Below are positions 60,100-64,000 of a DNA stretch of 64,000 bases, in pieces. The translations under genes and the position numbers were made by a program. This DNA is from an uncultured Algibacter sp. Lineage in GTDB: Bacteria > Bacteroidota > Bacteroidia > Flavobacteriales > Flavobacteriaceae. The stretch is taken from assembly GCF_947490405.1 (NCBI RefSeq), contig NZ_CANLGU010000002.1:682001-746000 (forward strand), in the 5' to 3' direction. How positions within the stretch are numbered: position 1 is the stretch's first letter; each line of letters begins with the position of its first letter. Under the pieces are notes generated by a model, which was not told the DNA's origin, did no database searches, and worked only from the letters and a program-made list of their open reading frames with translations.

Positions 60100-60915
60100 A
60101 TGCAACAGATTATTAATTTTATAATAAGGAACAAAAACTTTTTGTTGTTCTTGTTGCTGTTTGGATTTTCGCTTTTATTTACTATTCAATCACATTCTTA
60201 TCATCGTAGTAAGTTTATAAATTCAGCTAATTTTTTAACTGGTGGAGTTTATAATTCCCTAAATAACATTAGTAGTTATTTTGATTTAAAATCTCAAAAC
60301 CAATTACTTTCAGAAGAAAATAAAAGGTTACGGAGTTTATTACAAAACAATGGAGTAGCATTAGATTCTGTTTTTATTGATAGCTTAATGTTTGATGAAT
60401 CGTATCGTTTTTATACTTCCAATATCATAAAAAACAGTTATTCGTTGAATAATAATATTCTAACATTGAATAAAGGGAAGAATGATAGTGTAGAACAGGA
60501 TTTAGGCGTTATATCTTCAAAGGGAATAATAGGTATTATTGATAAGACAAGTAGCAATTATGCTACAGTAATTTCAATTTTAAATACAACAAGTAGAATT
60601 AGTGCACAGTTAAAAAAGACAAACCATTTTGGAACTTTAACTTGGAATGGGGAGACGCCCGAATTCAATCAACTTATAGATATACCCAAAATTGCACCTG
60701 TTGCAAAAGGTGATACCATTATTACCTCTGGGCGTTCTTCAATTTTCCCTAAAGGTGTGCCTATTGGTATTGTTGAAGATTTTCAATTAGATCAAGCTGA
60801 AAATTATTATGAAATTAATGTGAAACTGTTTAATGATATGACAAGTGTTGAACATGTTTATATTATTGAAAACACTAATAAAGAAGAAATAACAACTTTG
60901 TTAAGCAATAACTAA
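60100..60915 (+). CDS. mreC: Rod shape-determining protein MreC
   Basis: This 271-residue protein has an N-terminal membrane helix (FLLFLLLFGFSLLFTIQ), then a coiled coil (LLSEENKRLRSLLQ) and a two-lobed beta-barrel periplasmic domain (GIIGIIDKTSSNYATVISILN, then GDTIITSGRSSIFPKGVPIG). It links MreB in the cytoplasm to PBP2 and RodA in the periplasm. It starts 11 bases after mreB and abuts mreD. Confidence 0.93.
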   Translation: MQQIINFIIRNKNFLLFLLLFGFSLLFTIQSHSYHRSKFINSANFLTGGVYNSLNNISSYFDLKSQNQLLSEENKRLRSLLQNNGVALDSVFIDSLMFDESYRFYTSNIIKNSYSLNNNILTLNKGKNDSVEQDLGVISSKGIIGIIDKTSSNYATVISILNTTSRISAQLKKTNHFGTLTWNGETPEFNQLIDIPKIAPVAKGDTIITSGRSSIFPKGVPIGIVEDFQLDQAENYYEINVKLFNDMTSVEHVYIIENTNKEEITTLLSNN

Positions 60916-61422
60916 ATGAATAGTGTTTTTTCGATACATACCATCCGATTTGTTGCCTTAGTGTTTGTGCAGATTTTAATATTAAACCACATCAATTTTT
61001 TAGGTTATATAAATCCGTATGTATACATACTTTTTATCGCTTTATTTCCAGTGAAAAATAATCGAGCGATTCTTATTTTACTAGCTTTTCTTCTTGGAAT
61101 TACCATAGATATGTTTTTAGATACAGGTGGTATTCATGCTGGTGCATCAGTGTTTGTAGCTTATGTACGGCCGTTAGTATTAAAAACATCTTTTGGGATG
61201 ATTTATGAGCATCAAACCATAAAATTTAATACCGTAGATTTTGGGTCTAAGCTTACCTATTTTACACTACTTACAATATTGCATCATATTGTTTTATTTT
61301 CTTTAGAGATTTTTAGTATTTCCAAAATACTTTTAATCTTCCAAAAAACGTTATTCTCAAGTATATTCACTATTTTATTGAGTGTAGTCATAACTATAAT
61401 TTTTAGTAGAACATCTAAATGA
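60916..61422 (+). CDS. mreD: Rod shape-determining protein MreD
   Basis: This 168-residue protein is mostly membrane helices (five to six segments), with the family feature of a polar residue in the helices and the loop NNRAILILLAFLLGITIDMFLDTGG. It starts right at the end of mreC and overlaps the PBP2 gene by 4 bases (ATGA). Family assignment relies on gene order and topology, because MreD is weakly conserved in sequence. Confidence 0.9.
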   Translation: MNSVFSIHTIRFVALVFVQILILNHINFLGYINPYVYILFIALFPVKNNRAILILLAFLLGITIDMFLDTGGIHAGASVFVAYVRPLVLKTSFGMIYEHQTIKFNTVDFGSKLTYFTLLTILHHIVLFSLEIFSISKILLIFQKTLFSSIFTILLSVVITIIFSRTSK

Positions 61423-63356
61423 GACAATTTTTACTTTTCATATCTATAATTGCTGTAGGTATCTTGTTTCTTTCAAGGCTTTTTTATTTGCAAATTTATG
61501 ATGCAAATAATTATAGTTTGTTTGAAGATAACGCCATTAGAAAAGTATACGATTATCCTAAACGAGGTTTTGTTTATGATAGAAATGGGAAATTGTTGGT
61601 AGCTAACCAACCATCATATGATGTTATGGTTATTCCCAGAGAAGTAGAACCTTTAGATACGTTGGAATTTTGTTCGTTATTAAAAATTGATAAAGCACAA
61701 TTCATTAAGAAATTCAATAAAGCTAGACGCTACTCCCCAAGATTACCATCTGTATTTGTATCACATTTATCCAAAGAAGATTATGCGGTTTTACAAGAAA
61801 AGATGCGAAAATTTGATGGGTTTTACATTCAAAAACGTTCCCTTAGAAGTTATGAAACTACTATTGGAGCAAATGTTTTGGGAGATATTGGAGAGGTAAA
61901 CAATAGAGACATAAAAAAAGAACCCTACTACAAAATGGGTGATTTAATAGGTAGACAAGGTGTTGAAGCATCTTATGAAAAAACACTTAGAGGTGTTAAA
62001 GGTATCAAGTTTATTCAAAAAGATAGATTTAATAGAAATATTGGTCCATACAAAGGCGGTAAATTTGATACCATTCCTGAACAAGGAAAGGACATTACTA
62101 TAACTATTGATGCCCAACTTCAAGCGTATGGTGAATTATTAATGCAAAATAAACGTGGTGGTGTTATAGCCATTGAACCTGCCTCGGGAGAAATACTGGC
62201 TATGGTTGCTGCACCAACTTATGACCCTAATATATTAGTTGGTAGAAATCGTTCGGAAGGGTTTAGACAATTAAAAAAAGACTCGTTGGCTAATCCTCTT
62301 TTTAATAGAAGTTTACAAGGTGTTTACGAACCTGGTTCGCCATTTAAATTAATGAATGCTTTAATAGCGCTTCAAGAAAATGTTTTAACTCCTGAAGAAA
62401 CCGTCACTTGTTATGCTGGTTATAAATACGGTAACAGATTTATGAAATGCCATTGTAATAGGGGTACAAAGAATAATATGACTGGCGGTATTCAACGTTC
62501 ATGCAACGCTTATTTTGCTACTACTTACAGAAAAATTTTAGACAAAAGCGGTAGTGCTTCTGAAGGTATTGATACTTGGAGTAAGCATGCCAAAAGTTTT
62601 GGATTAGGTAATTTTTTAGGTTACGATTTAAAGGTGGGACAAAAAGGAAGGATTCCAGATAGAGCCTATTACAAGCGTATTTATCCAAAAACTTTTTATT
62701 CTACATATACCATATCGAATGCCATTGGTCAAGGTGAAGTCGCTACTACTCCAATACAATTGGCCAATATGGTTGCGGCTATAGCGAATAGAGGATATTA
62801 TTTTACGCCGCATATTATCAAAAATATTAAGGGTGAAGGTTTGCATGAAAATTATACAAAACCAAAATATACAACTATTGATAAAGAGCATTTTGAGCCA
62901 GTAATTGAAGGGATGCATCAAGTTTATAAAAAGGGAACAGCTTCAAGTTTACAAGTGAAAGATATTGAGATATGTGGAAAAACAGGAACTGTTGAAAACT
63001 TTGCCATTATTGATAGTTTAAAAACGCAACTAACCGATCATTCAATTTTTGTAGCATTTGCTCCTAAAGACAACCCTAAAATTGCCATAGCTGTATTTGT
63101 TGAAAATGGTTATTGGGGAAGCAGGTTTGCAGGTAAAGTAGCAAGTTTAATGATTGAGAGGCACATAAAAGGATACATTACAAGAAAAGATTTAGAAGAG
63201 TGGCTTTTAAAACATACGCTAGAAGATGAGTATGCTAAACCGTATTCTGGAGAGCCATTCAAAATTAATGGATATACTACACTCCAAATTGTAGAGGCGC
63301 AAGAATACTACCGATTAAAAAAAGAGCTAAATCGAATTAATAACTCGAAAAATTGA
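61419..63356 (+). CDS. mrdA: Penicillin-binding protein 2 (peptidoglycan transpeptidase)
   Basis: This 645-residue protein has one N-terminal membrane helix (QFLLFISIIAVGILFLSRLFY), a PBP dimerisation domain (YPKRGFVYDRNGKLLVANQPSYDV) and a transpeptidase domain. The active-site motifs are all present: SPFK (SxxK) in YEPGSPFKLMN, SCN in QRSCNAYFAT and KTG in CGKTGTVEN. It cross-links new wall during elongation together with RodA. It overlaps mreD by 4 bases and the next gene, rodA, by one base. Confidence 0.96.
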   Translation: MRQFLLFISIIAVGILFLSRLFYLQIYDANNYSLFEDNAIRKVYDYPKRGFVYDRNGKLLVANQPSYDVMVIPREVEPLDTLEFCSLLKIDKAQFIKKFNKARRYSPRLPSVFVSHLSKEDYAVLQEKMRKFDGFYIQKRSLRSYETTIGANVLGDIGEVNNRDIKKEPYYKMGDLIGRQGVEASYEKTLRGVKGIKFIQKDRFNRNIGPYKGGKFDTIPEQGKDITITIDAQLQAYGELLMQNKRGGVIAIEPASGEILAMVAAPTYDPNILVGRNRSEGFRQLKKDSLANPLFNRSLQGVYEPGSPFKLMNALIALQENVLTPEETVTCYAGYKYGNRFMKCHCNRGTKNNMTGGIQRSCNAYFATTYRKILDKSGSASEGIDTWSKHAKSFGLGNFLGYDLKVGQKGRIPDRAYYKRIYPKTFYSTYTISNAIGQGEVATTPIQLANMVAAIANRGYYFTPHIIKNIKGEGLHENYTKPKYTTIDKEHFEPVIEGMHQVYKKGTASSLQVKDIEICGKTGTVENFAIIDSLKTQLTDHSIFVAFAPKDNPKIAIAVFVENGYWGSRFAGKVASLMIERHIKGYITRKDLEEWLLKHTLEDEYAKPYSGEPFKINGYTTLQIVEAQEYYRLKKELNRINNSKN

Positions 63357-64000
63357 TGGTTAGGGAGAGCAATAGACATTTTAAATTTGATTGGATCACT
63401 ATTATCCTTTTCTTTTTATTGGTTGGCTTTGGTTGGTTAAATATTATGTCGGCTTCTCATACCGGAACTGATTTTAGTTATTTTGATTTTTCGCAACCGT
63501 TCGGAAAACAGCTTGTTTTTATCATCTTAACGTTTATTTTAATCATACTATTGCTGGCTATTGATGCTAAGTTTTATGAGCGTTTTTCAAGTATCATATA
63601 CATTATTTCTATGTTGTCTCTTGTGGGGCTCTTTATCTTTGGGAAAAATGTTAATGGAGCCACCTCATGGTATGCTATTGGAAGTTTTACCATTCAACCT
63701 AGTGAGTTTGCAAAAACTGCTACAGCACTAGCTGTGGCTAAATATGTGAGCGATTTAAATACGAATATCAATACGTTTAAAGATCAGATACGAACGTTTG
63801 TAATTATTATGATTCCAGCGCTTTTAGTATTGCTTCAGAATGATACAGGAAGTACTATTGTTTACGGGGCTTTCTTTTTTGTTTTATATCGGGAAGGTTT
63901 GCCAAAATATTATTTAACCATTGGAGTTGCTATTATTTTATTATCTGTTTTGTCACTAAAGTTTGGTGCTATTTTAGCCAGTGTAATAGCTTTCTTGTTT
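63356..64000 (+). CDS. rodA: Rod shape-determining protein RodA, N-terminal part
   Basis: The gene runs off the end of the window after about 215 codons. The ATG at 63356 overlaps the PBP2 stop (TGATG). The product begins MVRESNRHFKFDWITIILFF and shows the SEDS family pattern of membrane helices and NGATSWYAIGSFTIQPSEFAKTATALA. RodA is the glycan-strand polymerase that works with PBP2. Only the first several helices are visible; nothing abnormal is seen. Confidence 0.95.
   Translation, partial: MVRESNRHFKFDWITIILFFLLVGFGWLNIMSASHTGTDFSYFDFSQPFGKQLVFIILTFILIILLLAIDAKFYERFSSIIYIISMLSLVGLFIFGKNVNGATSWYAIGSFTIQPSEFAKTATALAVAKYVSDLNTNINTFKDQIRTFVIIMIPALLVLLQNDTGSTIVYGAFFFVLYREGLPKYYLTIGVAIILLSVLSLKFGAILASVIAFLF

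Overview
The window is chromosomal DNA from a member of the Flavobacteriaceae (Bacteroidota). The signs are AT-rich sequence, almost no Shine-Dalgarno motifs, promoters of the Bacteroidota type (TTG, about 16-21 bases, TAnnTTTG), a gliding ATPase (GldA), two proteins with type IX secretion C-terminal domains, an exosortase F pair, a HYC_CC_PP family protein and a MetH split into two genes. I saw no rRNA or tRNA gene, CRISPR array, insertion sequence or prophage. It reads as core chromosome with small accessory islands.

Layout. 1-13713 is a sulfur assimilation and methionine block on the + strand: cysD (cut by the window edge), cysN, a sulfite reductase fused to a HEPN domain, the siroheme genes, a ferredoxin-NADP reductase, serine acetyltransferase, cysteine synthase, a SAM-I riboswitch, the two halves of metH (with a GNAT gene between them) and metF. 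13748-16036 holds an outer-membrane PagL-like protein, a VOC protein and a DUF2807 lipoprotein. 16022-20372 is ackA, pta and gldA on the - strand. 20480-24810 is an aromatic amino acid operon (pheA, aminotransferase, tyrA, DAHP synthase-chorismate mutase) behind a Phe/Tyr-rich leader peptide and a transcription attenuator. 24876-37259 is mostly housekeeping (rsgA, dtd, mazG, aroA, queA, rlmN, polyprenyl synthase) plus two DUF3857/transglutaminase-fold proteins. 37260-40608 is a conserved but poorly understood ATP-grasp / alpha-E / transglutaminase operon. 40921-43399 is an ECF sigma factor with a membrane protein and a barrel-like protein. 43502-49649 has a kinase-aminotransferase fusion and a metal-handling cluster (HYC_CC_PP, HMA-MauE, TonB receptor, HMA). 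49707-50679 is exosortase F and its partner. 50757-58795 has a GAF protein, purH, a small membrane protein, a histidine kinase/LytTR pair and a repeat-rich T9SS cargo protein. 59060-64000 is mreBCD, PBP2 and rodA.

How it works together. The first 14 kb take sulfate to sulfide, cysteine and methionine, with siroheme made beside the enzyme that needs it and SAM sensing placed in front of metH. The aromatic block makes phenylalanine and tyrosine from chorismate, and its leader would sense charged tRNA-Phe and tRNA-Tyr. The most interesting non-coding features are that attenuator, the riboswitch with a mutually exclusive helix that frees or hides the metH start codon, and a dispersed repeat whose end stem shows a compensatory base change between copies.

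All functions are read from motifs and family knowledge. No database search or folding program was run.
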